A DNA stretch of 64,000 bases from positions 160,091-224,090 of the forward strand of contig NZ_JAPZVP010000009.1 in the NCBI RefSeq assembly GCF_027622875.1, in the 5' to 3' direction. The first letter of the stretch is position 1. Each line of letters opens with the position of its first letter. Source of the DNA: Glycomyces luteolus (GTDB lineage: Bacteria; Actinomycetota; Actinomycetes; Mycobacteriales; Micromonosporaceae). Positions 52,181 to 60,944 of the stretch are shown here, in pieces. The notes below the pieces were generated by a model that did no database searches, was not told the origin of the DNA, and worked only from the letters and a program-made list of their open reading frames with translations. A program made the position numbers and the translations under genes.

Positions 52181-53377
52181 TCAGGTGCAGGATCCGGTGC
52201 CGACGGGACCGGAAGCGGACCGTCCCGCCTCCAGGACAGGCGCGGACTCGCCCATGGTCAGCGCGTAACCGGTCTCCGGGTCGTCGACGGCGGCGGCGAA
52301 GATGACACCGATCACCTCGCCTTGCGGGTTGAGCAGGGGACCGCCGGAATTGCCGCCGATGATGTGCGCGTACAGCTGGTAGACCTCGCGCGTGACGGTG
52401 CCGGAGTCGTAGATGTCGGGGCCGGTGACGATCCGCGCTTCGCGCACGCGCGCGGCCGTCGCCGTGTAGGGGCCGCCCGCGGGGTAGCCGAGGACGATCG
52501 CGTCGTCGCCGGTGGCGGCGGTCGCCGACTGGAGCGGCAGCGGCTCGGCGTCCAGATCGGGGACGGACAGGATCGCGAGGTCCTTCTCGGGCTCGAACAC
52601 GATCACCTCGGCGTCGTACAGGTCTCCGTCGGATTCGACCTGCACGTGCTCGGTCCCGGCGACGACGTGCGCGTTCGTGGCGACGAGGCCGTCGTCGTAG
52701 ACGAAGCTCGAGCCCTCGATCTGGCGGTCGCAGGACGGCGCGGAACCGTGGACCTTGAGGACCGAGTCCTCGGCGTTCACGACCACGCCGGACGCCGCGA
52801 GCTCCGGGTCGGGCGGTTCGACCGAGCGGGCCTCGGTCGGGTCGAGGCCGGAGAACACGTCCGGCATCCCGGAGGTGTTGAGCGATTCGCGCATCGACTC
52901 GTAGACGCCTTTGACGGCCTCGGGCATGTACTCGTCGATGCCGCTCACGAGGCTCGAGTTGCGCACCGCCGAGGCGACCGCGGGCATCGAGGAGTTCGCT
53001 AGGGGCGCGGCCGCGACCCAGGTGACCAGGAGGACCGCGGCGACCGAGACGACGGGCCCGGCGAGGTGGTCGATCCGCTTGGAGCCGTCCGTGCGCAGTC
53101 GCCTGCGGAGCTTGTAACCGAGGGAGGTGGCGAGTGCCATGCCGCCCAAGGCGAGTGCGAAGACGACGAGGAGCGAGGCGATGAGCTTCGCGAGCGCCTC
53201 GGTGTAGAAGTCGGCCGCGAACGGCGCGATCTGGATGCCGAGGATCGCTCCGCCGAGGAAGCCGATGAACGTGGTCGCCGAGGCGATGAAGCCTTCGCGG
53301 TAGCCGTTGACGGCGAACAGGAGCGCCAGCAGCACGATCACGACATCGACGAGGAGTCCCGCACTGGTCGGCTCCAT
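52181..53377 (-). CDS. marP: MarP-like periplasmic serine protease (CvpA plus trypsin domains)
   Basis: 398 residues. Four membrane helices (residues 8-130, CvpA-like, with NGYREGF) anchor an external chymotrypsin-fold protease with the triad in ATNAHVVAG (His), KDLAIL (Asp) and GNSGGPLL (Ser). Two cysteines (SCDRQ and the C-terminal GSCT) match the disulfide that activates mycobacterial MarP. That enzyme protects the cell against acid and oxidative stress; the same role here is inferred. It is transcribed after the Nudix gene. Confidence 0.92.
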   Translation of the reverse strand: MEPTSAGLLVDVVIVLLALLFAVNGYREGFIASATTFIGFLGGAILGIQIAPFAADFYTEALAKLIASLLVVFALALGGMALATSLGYKLRRRLRTDGSKRIDHLAGPVVSVAAVLLVTWVAAAPLANSSMPAVASAVRNSSLVSGIDEYMPEAVKGVYESMRESLNTSGMPDVFSGLDPTEARSVEPPDPELAASGVVVNAEDSVLKVHGSAPSCDRQIEGSSFVYDDGLVATNAHVVAGTEHVQVESDGDLYDAEVIVFEPEKDLAILSVPDLDAEPLPLQSATAATGDDAIVLGYPAGGPYTATAARVREARIVTGPDIYDSGTVTREVYQLYAHIIGGNSGGPLLNPQGEVIGVIFAAAVDDPETGYALTMGESAPVLEAGRSASGPVGTGSCT

Positions 53378-53389
53378 CCGCCCCTCCGT

Positions 53390-54043
53390 TCAGTGCCGTT
53401 CGAGCTCCATCGTCCGGCCGGTGTCCCAGGGGCGGGCCCAGCCGCCCAGGTCCAGCAGCCACGACAGTACCCCGGCGGTGAAGCCCCAAATCAAGGGCAC
53501 GCCTGCGATCTGGAAGCCCGGGCCGCTGCGGCCCGACGGGAACGGGACGGTGCCCCGCGAGGCCGGGTCGGCCAGAAGCGGCAGCGGCACCTGGTGGGCG
53601 GCGGCGACTTCGGAGGCCGCCTGCGGTGCGACCTGGTGCGGGCGCGCCCAAAGAGCGAGCACCGGCGTGACCGCGAAGCCCGACACGGGGATCCAGAGCG
53701 TCGGGAGGGACCGTCCGATGACGACGGTGGAGGGGTCGACGGCGAGTTCCTCGGCGGCTTCGCGCAGCGCGGTCGCCGCGGCGTCGGCGTCGCCGGGTTC
53801 GGCGCCGCCGCCGGGGAACGCGACCTCGCCCGGGTGGTGGCGCAGCGTCGCGGCCCGCTGCTGGAGCAGCACCGACGGTCCGTGCTCGTCGTCCTTGAGG
53901 AGCACGAGGACGGAAGCGGTGCGGGCGTCGGCCTCCTCGTAGGGGAGGAGGTGGTCGGCGATGACACGGCCGATCACGGGCGGGCGCGCCGCTTCGGCGG
54001 CTTTGAGGAGCGGCGGCCACCAGTCGGGGCGGGACTCGGTCAT
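53390..54043 (-). CDS. CoA pyrophosphatase-type Nudix hydrolase
   Basis: A 217-residue Nudix protein with PGEVAFPGGGAEPGDADAAA, then TALREAAEELAV, the Nudix box with the GE and REXXEE residues. Upstream LLQQRAATLRHHPGEVAFPG matches the CoA-pyrophosphatase (YeaB/NudL) signature. The position between tlpA and marP is conserved in actinobacteria. It overlaps the TlpA gene by 4 bases. Confidence 0.9.
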   Translation of the reverse strand: MTESRPDWWPPLLKAAEAARPPVIGRVIADHLLPYEEADARTASVLVLLKDDEHGPSVLLQQRAATLRHHPGEVAFPGGGAEPGDADAAATALREAAEELAVDPSTVVIGRSLPTLWIPVSGFAVTPVLALWARPHQVAPQAASEVAAAHQVPLPLLADPASRGTVPFPSGRSGPGFQIAGVPLIWGFTAGVLSWLLDLGGWARPWDTGRTMELERH

Positions 54044-54600
54044 GCCGGCTCCAAACCGAACGCGGACTCGGCGGTCTCGGTGAGGCTCTCAGCGGTGACG
54101 CCCGGTTCCGCGATGAGCGCTGCGACCGTGCCGTCGGGTTTCACGAACGCGATCCCCGGCAGGCCCGGCACGCCGAGCCCGATGCGAACGGCCTCATCGG
54201 GATCGAACACGGAAGGGAAGGTCATGCCGAACGCCTCGGCGAAGGACCGTCCGGCGTCGCGCGTGTCGGCGGTGTCCACGCCGAGCACGTCGACCTGGTC
54301 GCCGTAGGCCTGGTAGAACGCCTCGACCTCCGGCGCCTCGTCCTGGCACGGCCCGCACCAGCTGGCCCACAGGACCACCACCAGCGGCTTCTCGCCGGGG
54401 CCGACCACGGTCGCCGCTTCGTCGCCGAGGCAGTCGAGTTCGAGGTCGCCGACCCCTTCGATCGCGGTCGAACCGGAGGCGCACGCGACCGACCAGGTCG
54501 GCTCGGGCGCGTTCTCGGCGGTGACGCCCGGCTCAGGGGACTCGTTCGTGCAGGCCGCCAAGAAGAACAGTGCGGCAGCGGCGGTCAGCAGTCGCTTCAC
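54040..54600 (-). CDS. TlpA-like thioredoxin lipoprotein
   Basis: A 186-residue extracytoplasmic thioredoxin. The signal [17 protein letters not shown] gives lipobox LAAC with Cys17; the active site is [11 protein letters not shown], followed by [20 protein letters not shown]. It probably reduces or isomerises disulfides, perhaps including those of MarP encoded in the same operon (inference). The GTG start overlaps the nth stop (GTGA). Confidence 0.92.
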   Translation of the reverse strand: MKRLLTAAAALFFLAACTNESPEPGVTAENAPEPTWSVACASGSTAIEGVGDLELDCLGDEAATVVGPGEKPLVVVLWASWCGPCQDEAPEVEAFYQAYGDQVDVLGVDTADTRDAGRSFAEAFGMTFPSVFDPDEAVRIGLGVPGLPGIAFVKPDGTVAALIAEPGVTAESLTETAESAFGLEPA

Positions 54601-55388
54601 CGGCTCACCGCGTGCTCGATGCCAGCGAGCTTGATCAGCTCGTCCACGTTGTCGCCCTTGAGGAGTTTCGCGGCCTCGGCGGGGTCCGTAGGGCCCTCGC
54701 CGTACGAGGGGCAGATCGCGGCGAGGGTGCACGCGCCGCACGCGGGCTTGCGGGCGATGCAGACGCGGCGGCCGTGGAAGATGACCCGGTGCGAGAACAT
54801 GGTCCACTCGCGCGGCTCGATGAGCTTCTGGATCTGGTATTCGAGCTTCACGGGGTCGGTCCCCTCGACCAGGCCGAGCCGGTTCGTGATGCGGATCATG
54901 TGCGTGTCGACGGTGATGCCGGGGGCGCCGAAGGCGTTGCCGCGGATGACGTTCGCGGTCTTGCGGCCGATCCCCGGGAGTTTCACCAGAGCGTCCATGT
55001 CCTCCGGGAGCCTGCCGCCGTGGTGCTCGACGAGGGCTTTGCCGAGGCCGATGATCGACTTGGTCTTGTTGCGGTAGAAGCCCGTCGGCCGGATGATCGC
55101 CTCGACCTCCTCGGGGTTCGCCTCGGCGTAGTCGGCGGCGGAGCGGTAGCGCTTGAACAGCGCCGGCGTCGTGAGGTTCACCCGCACGTCGGTGCACTGG
55201 GCGGAGAGGATCGTGGCGACGGCCAGCTCGAGCGGGTTCGCGTAGTCGAGCTCGCATTCGGCGTCCGGATGGGCGGCGGCCAGGAGCCGGTTGATCTTGC
55301 GGGCCCGGCGCTTCTTGGCCAGCTCGCTCTCGGTGCCGCCGTCGCGGCTCGACGCACTGGCGCTTCGGGGTGCGGGATTGCGAGCCAT
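54597..55388 (-). CDS. nth: Endonuclease III (DNA glycosylase/AP lyase)
   Basis: A 263-residue Nth for base excision repair of oxidised pyrimidines. Helix-hairpin-helix with the catalytic Lys in [20 protein letters not shown], catalytic Asp in ITVDTHMIR, and the 4Fe-4S cluster ligands in [17 protein letters not shown]. The ATG at 55388 is chosen as it leaves a normal-length enzyme with a short Ser/Arg-rich leader; the frame is open to 55481. It is the first gene of nth-tlpA-Nudix-marP. Confidence 0.94.
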   Translation of the reverse strand: MARNPAPRSASASSRDGGTESELAKKRRARKINRLLAAAHPDAECELDYANPLELAVATILSAQCTDVRVNLTTPALFKRYRSAADYAEANPEEVEAIIRPTGFYRNKTKSIIGLGKALVEHHGGRLPEDMDALVKLPGIGRKTANVIRGNAFGAPGITVDTHMIRITNRLGLVEGTDPVKLEYQIQKLIEPREWTMFSHRVIFHGRRVCIARKPACGACTLAAICPSYGEGPTDPAEAAKLLKGDNVDELIKLAGIEHAVSR

Positions 55389-55416
55389 AAGTTCGTCCAG
55401 CGGGCGTCTGCGGCGG

Positions 55417-56565
55417 TCACCCCGCCATCGTACGCGGGCGGCTCGGCAGCCGGCCGCCTCTCCGAGTGCCGCGTCCGCCACGCAGGAGCAGCGCGGACAT
55501 GCCGAGCAGGCCCCCTCCGGCGGCCGTCGCCGCCGCGCGCCAGACCGGTGAGATCTCGGCCTCGGCGGGGTCAGGCGGGCGCGGGCTCACGTCCGCTTCG
55601 ACCGCGGCGGCCACGTCCAGGACGCCCTCGCCGAGACCCGGCGCGCCGGCGGCGGCGGTCCCGGTGAGCGCGCGGCGCACCTGGTCGGCGCTCCACTCCG
55701 GGTGCGCCGAGCGCACCAGCGCGGCCGCGCCCGAGACGACGGCCGAGGCGAACGACGTGCCGGTGACGGTCTTGTAGCCGCCGCCGGGCTTGGGTGCGAT
55801 CAGGTTCGCGCCGGGCGCCGCGAGATCGGTCTCCGCGCCGGTGACGGCGGTCCTCCAGCGCTCGCCGTGCTCGTCGGAGCCGGTCACGGCGAGCACGTCG
55901 GCGACGCGGGCGGGGAACCACACGTCCTCGGCCGGCTCGTCGTCCTGCTGGTTCCCGGTGCAGGCCACGATGAGCACGTCGTGCCGCTCCGCATAGGCGA
56001 TCGCCTCGGAGAACTGCGGCGAGTCGTAGTGGCCGCCGAGCGAGAGGTTCACGATGTCCGCGCCGTTGTCGACGGCCCACTGGACGGCCGCGCCGACCAT
56101 CGCCGAATCGTGGTACCGGTTCTCGTCGTCGAGGACGCGGACCGGCAGGATCACGGCGTCGGGGGCGATCCCCGGGTGGTGCGAGTCGGCGCTCCCTGCG
56201 ATGAGCCCGGCGACGGCGGTGCCGTGCCCGACCGGGTCGGCCTGGCCGAAGGCCCGCTCGTAGACCGGGCCGGGATCGGAGCCGAAGGCGAGGAGGCGCG
56301 GCTCGGCGCCGGGGTCGACGTCGACGTAGCTGCGGCCGGGGAGCACCGACCCTTCGAGCGCCGGGTGGTCGGCGTCCACACCCGAGTCGACGACGGCGAC
56401 GATGACGCCCTCGCCGGTCGCGGCCGGCCAGGCCTCGGGGGCCTTGACCGCGGTGAGATGCCAGGCGAGGGGCGCGGAGGCGCGGCCGGTCTGCGCGGAG
56501 AGCAAGAGCGCCAACAGCGTCGAGCACAGACAGGCGAGAACGTAGCGTGCAGAGCGGTCCCCCAT
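55417..56565 (-). CDS. Mycosin-like subtilisin protease, membrane-anchored
   Basis: A 382-residue S8 protease: signal peptide ([20 protein letters not shown]), triad in [11 protein letters not shown] (Asp), [12 protein letters not shown] (His) and [16 protein letters not shown] (Ser), oxyanion Asn in CTGNQQDD, then a C-terminal membrane helix ([18 protein letters not shown]) and a basic tail. This is the layout of type VII secretion mycosins. No other ESX core gene is in the window, so an ESX link is unproven. The ATG at 56565 is preferred over an in-frame ATG at 56616. Confidence 0.88.
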   Translation of the reverse strand: MGDRSARYVLACLCSTLLALLLSAQTGRASAPLAWHLTAVKAPEAWPAATGEGVIVAVVDSGVDADHPALEGSVLPGRSYVDVDPGAEPRLLAFGSDPGPVYERAFGQADPVGHGTAVAGLIAGSADSHHPGIAPDAVILPVRVLDDENRYHDSAMVGAAVQWAVDNGADIVNLSLGGHYDSPQFSEAIAYAERHDVLIVACTGNQQDDEPAEDVWFPARVADVLAVTGSDEHGERWRTAVTGAETDLAAPGANLIAPKPGGGYKTVTGTSFASAVVSGAAALVRSAHPEWSADQVRRALTGTAAAGAPGLGEGVLDVAAAVEADVSPRPPDPAEAEISPVWRAAATAAGGGLLGMSALLLRGGRGTRRGGRLPSRPRTMAG

Positions 56566-56754
56566 GAGAACCGGATCGTTACACAGCGACAGGCCCACAG
56601 CGTGGGAATGACACACGCTCTCCTTTATGAATTCGTTATTCTCGCCCTACTGACGGAAACTTGACAATGCCCTCGCGTTACGGTGACGATCGCGAGGGGA
56701 CGCCGCGTTCGCTCGACACCGCCCCATCCAAGACCGGTAGGGGGGAAGGGCTGA

Positions 56755-59166
56755 GTGGGATCGATGTGGGAACCCAGTAACGAGATCGAGCACCGTCTCC
56801 GGGAGGCGCTGCGAGCCGAGGACCAGGACGGATACTTCCGCACCCTGGCGCAGATCGAACTCGTCCTCCCACTGTCCTATGAGGACTCGAATGGGACGGG
56901 GGCCGACACTTGGGCCACCTGGACCACCGACGACCGCACCCATATCCTCGCGTTCACGTCCGAGACCGCGCTCCAGGTGTGCCTGCGCGACAACGCCGGC
57001 GCGTCCCGCCGCGTGTCGTTCGCCGCGCTCGCCGAGGCCTGGCCCGACGAGGAGTGGTGGCTCGCCGTCAACCCCGGCCTGCCGATCGAGGGCTACCTCC
57101 CGGCGTGGTTCGTCACCCAGGTCGCCCAAGGCATGACCACCGTTCCGGCCGACCCGGCACCTGAACCGGAACCCGCCGCGGACCCCTACGGCGACACCTA
57201 TTCCTCTGGCGCCCAATCCTCTCCGTTCGCCGCCGCGCAGTCGGACCCGTTCGCGAACCCGATGGCGCCCGCCCCTGAGCAGCGCCGCGAGAGCTTCATG
57301 CCCCCGGCGCCGCCGGTGCCCGAGGTGCCGCCCGCACCCCGGCGCTCCTCGGACCTGAACGGCTCCGCGCAGCAGCAGTCCAGCGTCGGCGGCACCACGC
57401 AGGCGGGCCTGCCGCTGCGCCAGCCGCCGCGCGACCCCGAAGCGCCCGAGGCCGACCCGTTCAACGGGCACTCGTTCGCCTCCCAGCCGCCGCCCGAGCC
57501 GGAGCAGTCCCAGCCCCGCTCGCAGGGCTTCGGCTCGCAGCCGCGCGGCACGGGTTCGCAGCCGCAGGGCTTCGGCTCCCAGCCCCAGAGCTACTCTCAG
57601 CCGCCGGCCGCGCCGAGCCCGCAGGGGTTCGGGGCCGAGACGCAGTGGCCGTCCCAGCCGTCCCAGCAGGACCAGTGGCCCGACGCGCCGGACTGGCTGC
57701 GCGAGCAGCAGCCCGACCCGTCCACGCTGCCGACCCGCGCGCCCGCGCCGCCGAACGCCGCGCCAGAGCCGTTCCCGGCGGGCGAGTCCTTCGGGAACGC
57801 CGGAGCGTTCGCACCGCAGCACGACCCGTTCGGCGCGCCGTCCCGCGGCGGCTCCTTCGGCAACGAGGCGTTCGGCTCCGAACCGCAGCGCAACGCCGAA
57901 TCGTTCGCGTCCATGTCGAGCGCCTTCGGCCGCCGCCCGGCCGAGTCCGAACCGCAGTCCGTGGCGCAGCCGCAGGCCCAGTCGCAACCGGTCGAGCTCA
58001 CCGGTGACGAGGCCGAGCCGCTGCTCGCCGAGGCCGCCTCCTCCGGCGACACCGCCGCGTTCCTCCAGACCCTCCTGTGCGCCAGCGTGATCCTCCCGAT
58101 CGGCGACCCCGAGGCCGCGCACCTGCGCGTCGGCGACCCCGCCTTCCGGTGGGCCAGCGACATCGTCGACGGCATCATCGGCATCACCGTCTACACGACC
58201 GCCGAGCGCATGGCCGAGCGCGCCGGCGAGGACACCCCGCACACGATCGTGCCCTTCGGCTGGCTCATCCAGCACTGGCCCGCACAGGACTACGCGCTGT
58301 ACGTCAACCCCGGCACCTCGGTGGGCGCCAACATGAGCGGCCCCGAGATCGAGCCGCTCATCAAATGGGCCGAGGCGAAGGACCTCCTGACGTTCGCCAC
58401 CGAGATGGAGCGCCGCCAGGCCGCGGCCGCGCGCGCCAACTCGCCCTCGCACAAGATCCAGCCGATCCTGTGGCAGAAGACCATCCCGCACCAGCAGGTG
58501 CCGTTCTACCTCGAACGCGGCTACGACCGCGTCGGCGGCTTCGTGCACCCCGCCGAGGCCGTGGACCACCTGCGCACGCCCGCGCAGCTGTACCTCGCGC
58601 TGGGGCTCATCCGCTCCAGCGAGGAGTTCAGCCCCGCCGACGACTCGGTCCACGTGCTCCGCTGGATCGGCTACCGCACCGACCTCTACCCGGTCGCCTT
58701 GGGCGGCAACGACTACGCGACCGCCGAAGCGCGCGGCGGCACCGTCGTCGAGCCCGGCCCGTTCCGCGGCGACGGGTTCGCCCCCGCCGAAGGCGACGAG
58801 CGGATCCCCGAGCACAAGGTCGACTCGGTGCGGCTCCCGCACGGCGCGAAGATCTCCAGGATCGACTCGCGCGGCGAAGTCCACGACATCGCGCTCTACG
58901 ACGCCGACACCCGCGAATGGACCCCCATCGACGGCGCGTTCGGCGGACCCGCCGCCATCGAGGCGCCCTCGACCCCGGCGCTGCCCGCCGGGCCCGCGCC
59001 GAGCGGCCCGATGGGCGAGGCGTACGGCTATGACGCCACCCCCGGTTACGACAGCGCGCTGGGCGAGGCCTGGGGCGAAGCGGACGGGCACTACGACCTG
59101 GTGCGTCCCAAGCCGGAAGAGCGGGCCGCGCACGTGCTCGACAACCGCGAATGGAAGGACGCCTGA
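56755..59166 (+). CDS. Double SseB-domain protein with long Pro/Gln-rich linker
   Basis: 803 residues, cytoplasmic. An SseB-type N-terminal domain (about residues 10-130: IEHRLREALRAEDQDGYFRT, then LVLPLSYED and WWLAVNPGLPIEGYLP) is repeated at about 415-540 (AFLQTLLCASVILPIGDP, then YALYVNPGTSVGANMSGPEI), followed by an SseB C-terminal-like domain (IPHQQVPFYLERGYDRVGGF...). Residues 130-415 are low-complexity Pro/Gln/Ser. SseB-like proteins occur beside type VII secretion genes in actinobacteria; the role is unknown. The gene is divergent from the mycosin-like protease and overlaps the next gene by one base. Confidence 0.82.
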   Translation: MGSMWEPSNEIEHRLREALRAEDQDGYFRTLAQIELVLPLSYEDSNGTGADTWATWTTDDRTHILAFTSETALQVCLRDNAGASRRVSFAALAEAWPDEEWWLAVNPGLPIEGYLPAWFVTQVAQGMTTVPADPAPEPEPAADPYGDTYSSGAQSSPFAAAQSDPFANPMAPAPEQRRESFMPPAPPVPEVPPAPRRSSDLNGSAQQQSSVGGTTQAGLPLRQPPRDPEAPEADPFNGHSFASQPPPEPEQSQPRSQGFGSQPRGTGSQPQGFGSQPQSYSQPPAAPSPQGFGAETQWPSQPSQQDQWPDAPDWLREQQPDPSTLPTRAPAPPNAAPEPFPAGESFGNAGAFAPQHDPFGAPSRGGSFGNEAFGSEPQRNAESFASMSSAFGRRPAESEPQSVAQPQAQSQPVELTGDEAEPLLAEAASSGDTAAFLQTLLCASVILPIGDPEAAHLRVGDPAFRWASDIVDGIIGITVYTTAERMAERAGEDTPHTIVPFGWLIQHWPAQDYALYVNPGTSVGANMSGPEIEPLIKWAEAKDLLTFATEMERRQAAAARANSPSHKIQPILWQKTIPHQQVPFYLERGYDRVGGFVHPAEAVDHLRTPAQLYLALGLIRSSEEFSPADDSVHVLRWIGYRTDLYPVALGGNDYATAEARGGTVVEPGPFRGDGFAPAEGDERIPEHKVDSVRLPHGAKISRIDSRGEVHDIALYDADTREWTPIDGAFGGPAAIEAPSTPALPAGPAPSGPMGEAYGYDATPGYDSALGEAWGEADGHYDLVRPKPEERAAHVLDNREWKDA

Positions 59167-59528
59167 TGCGCGACGGTTACATCGCCCGCTGGAAGGGCGC
59201 CGAATACGACTCGAGCCCTGACGGGGCCCACGTGCGGCTCTACTCGCCCACGGGCGGCGACGGCTTCGTCGAGGTCGCCGACGGCCGGTTCCGGCGCGGC
59301 GTGCCGATCGGCGAGCTCGAGGACTTCTTCTACGTGAGGACCATCGCGACCTGGCGCGGCGAGCCGTTCTTCGTGCTCGGCGAGTCGGGGGAGTGGCTGC
59401 GGCTCGAGTACCGCGGCGGCCGCAGCGACGTGGCCCGCTCGCTCGGGCTCGAACCGTACGACAACGGCGTGTACCAGATCTGGGCGCCTGCGGCCGAGGT
59501 CACCGACATCAGCGAGCAGTACCTCTAG
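59166..59528 (+). CDS. Hypothetical 120-aa protein paired with the SseB-domain gene
   Basis: A soluble protein with aromatic, beta-rich text (GYIARWKGAEYDSSPDGAHV, then LEDFFYVRTIATWRGEPFFV) and an acidic C-terminus. It starts on the TGA of the preceding gene (TGATG) and so is translationally coupled to it. No family recognised. A good terminator follows at once. A chaperone or partner of the SseB protein is a guess from coupling only. Confidence 0.75.
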   Translation: MRDGYIARWKGAEYDSSPDGAHVRLYSPTGGDGFVEVADGRFRRGVPIGELEDFFYVRTIATWRGEPFFVLGESGEWLRLEYRGGRSDVARSLGLEPYDNGVYQIWAPAAEVTDISEQYL

Positions 59529-59538
59529 CGTCTTTCCG

Positions 59539-59566
59539 CGAGCCCCGGCCGTTTCGCCGGGGCTCG
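59539..59566 (+). terminator. Perfect hairpin terminator after the SseB pair
   Basis: An 11-bp stem (CGAGCCCCGGC/GCCGGGGCTCG) with a 6-base loop, starting 10 bases after the stop. Confidence 0.8.
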
Positions 59567-59644
59567 ATTCATGCTCGGAAACGGCTGGATTCGCAAGGCC
59601 CCGAGCGCGACATGACCGTTCGGCGAAACTGTCCGGAGACCGCT

Positions 59645-59672
59645 TTCACATGGGTGTCGTTTGAGGTATAGT
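59645..59672 (+). promoter_or_regulatory. Promoter of the oxidoreductase/DUF993/isomerase operon
   Basis: TTCACA (59645-59650) and TATAGT (59667-59672) are 16 bases apart, giving a start near 59680 and a leader of about 110 bases that contains two operators. Confidence 0.6.
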
Positions 59673-59684
59673 TCAGGAAACAAA

Positions 59685-59696
59685 GAAAGCGTTTGC
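59685..59696 (+). promoter_or_regulatory. LacI-family operator O1
   Basis: GAAAGCGTTTGC differs at one base from the inverted form of O2 (GCAAGCGTTTGC). It has the central CG of LacI/GalR-type operators and sits at the predicted transcription start. Confidence 0.65.
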
Positions 59697-59742
59697 CTGA
59701 GCTTTGCGAATTTACGGCTCGCAAGCTTCGCCGAGAGGTGGG

Positions 59743-59754
59743 GCAAACGCTTGC
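59743..59754 (+). promoter_or_regulatory. LacI-family operator O2
   Basis: GCAAACGCTTGC, inverted relative to O1 and 58 bases (between five and six helical turns) downstream, so looping or roadblock repression is possible. No LacI-type gene is present in the window. Confidence 0.65.
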
Positions 59755-59789
59755 GTAGCCATGTTCGGCAAGGTCTGGAGCACATCCCT

Positions 59790-60944
59790 ATGGCAGAGAG
59801 AATCACCGTCGGCATCGCCCTCAACGGGGTGACCGGGCGCATGGGCTACCGGCAGCACCTCGTGCGCTCGCTTCTCGCCATTCGCGAGCAGGGCGGCGTG
59901 GAACGCGCCGACGGCAGCGTGATCTGGCCCGAGCTCACCCTGGTCGGCCGCAGCGCCGACAAGCTCGCCGAGATCGCCGCCCGCCACGGCCTGGACAAGT
60001 ACACGACCAGCCTGGACGAGGCCCTCGGCGACGACAAGATCGACGTCTACTTCGACGCCCTCACCACCCAGCACCGCCTCGCCGCCGTCAACTCGGCCAT
60101 CAAGGCCGGCAAGCACGTGTACACCGAGAAGCCCATCGCCACGAACCTCGACGACGCTCTGAACCTCGCCCGCGCCGCGCGCGACGCCGGCGTCAAGAAC
60201 GGCGCGGTCGCCGACAAGCTGTACCTCCCGGGCCTGCGCAAGCTCAAGCGCCTCGTCGACTCCGGGTTCTTCGGCCGGGTCCTCTCCGTGCGCGGCGAGT
60301 TCGGCTACTGGGTCTTCGAAGGCGACTGGCAGGCGGCCCAGCGGCCCTCGTGGAACTACCGCGCCGAAGACGGCGGCGGCATGGTCCTCGACATGTTCCC
60401 CCACTGGTCCTACGTCTTCGAGGAGACGTTCGCCAAGGTCAAGTCCGTCACCGCGCACGTCACCACCCACATCCCCGAGCGCTTCGACGAGCACGGCAAC
60501 CCCTACGCCGCCACCGCCGACGACGCCGCGTACGCGCTCTTCGAACTCGAGGACGGCACCGTCGTCCAGATGAACTCCTCCTGGGCGACCCGCGTCGACC
60601 GCGAGGAGCTCGTCGAGTTCCACGTCGACGGCACCGAGGGCTCCGCGATCGCCGGCCTGCGCAAGGCCCGCGCCCAGCACCGCGTGCACACCCCCAAGCC
60701 GGTGTGGAACCCCGACATCGACCAGCCGATCCCCTTCCGGGGGCAGTGGCACGAGGTGCCCGACAACGAGGTCTTCGACAACGGCTTCAAGATCCAGTGG
60801 GAGGAGTTCCTGCGGCACGTCGTGGACGACGAGCCGTGGCACCACGACTTCCTCGCCGCCGCGCGCGGCGTGCAGCTGGCCGAGGCCGGATACCAGTCCG
60901 CCCGCGAAGGCCGCCGCATCGAACTGGAGGACCTGGAGCTGTGA
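59790..60944 (+). CDS. Gfo/Idh/MocA-family oxidoreductase
   Basis: A 384-residue NAD(P)-dependent sugar or polyol dehydrogenase-like protein. N-terminal Rossmann fold (TVGIALNGVTGRMGYRQHLV) and the family EKP motif in YTEKPIATNL, whose Lys takes part in catalysis. A large C-terminal domain has a GGGMVLDMFPHW-type segment whose His may bind substrate. The ATG at 59790 has GGAG 9 bases upstream; an in-frame start at 59661 would lie inside the promoter. It heads a three-gene operon with 4-base overlaps. Substrate unknown. Confidence 0.9.
   Translation: MAERITVGIALNGVTGRMGYRQHLVRSLLAIREQGGVERADGSVIWPELTLVGRSADKLAEIAARHGLDKYTTSLDEALGDDKIDVYFDALTTQHRLAAVNSAIKAGKHVYTEKPIATNLDDALNLARAARDAGVKNGAVADKLYLPGLRKLKRLVDSGFFGRVLSVRGEFGYWVFEGDWQAAQRPSWNYRAEDGGGMVLDMFPHWSYVFEETFAKVKSVTAHVTTHIPERFDEHGNPYAATADDAAYALFELEDGTVVQMNSSWATRVDREELVEFHVDGTEGSAIAGLRKARAQHRVHTPKPVWNPDIDQPIPFRGQWHEVPDNEVFDNGFKIQWEEFLRHVVDDEPWHHDFLAAARGVQLAEAGYQSAREGRRIELEDLEL

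Noticed and set aside
55417-56565. The mycosin-like gene as proof of a local type VII secretion system
   Set aside because: No EccB, EccC, EccD, EccE or WxG100 gene is present, and S8 proteases of similar layout also occur outside ESX loci.
56647-59133. A minus-strand frame of about 830 codons opposite the SseB-domain gene
   Set aside because: Composition is Gly/Arg/Val repeats without domain features. The plus strand has recognisable duplicated domains and normal codon bias.
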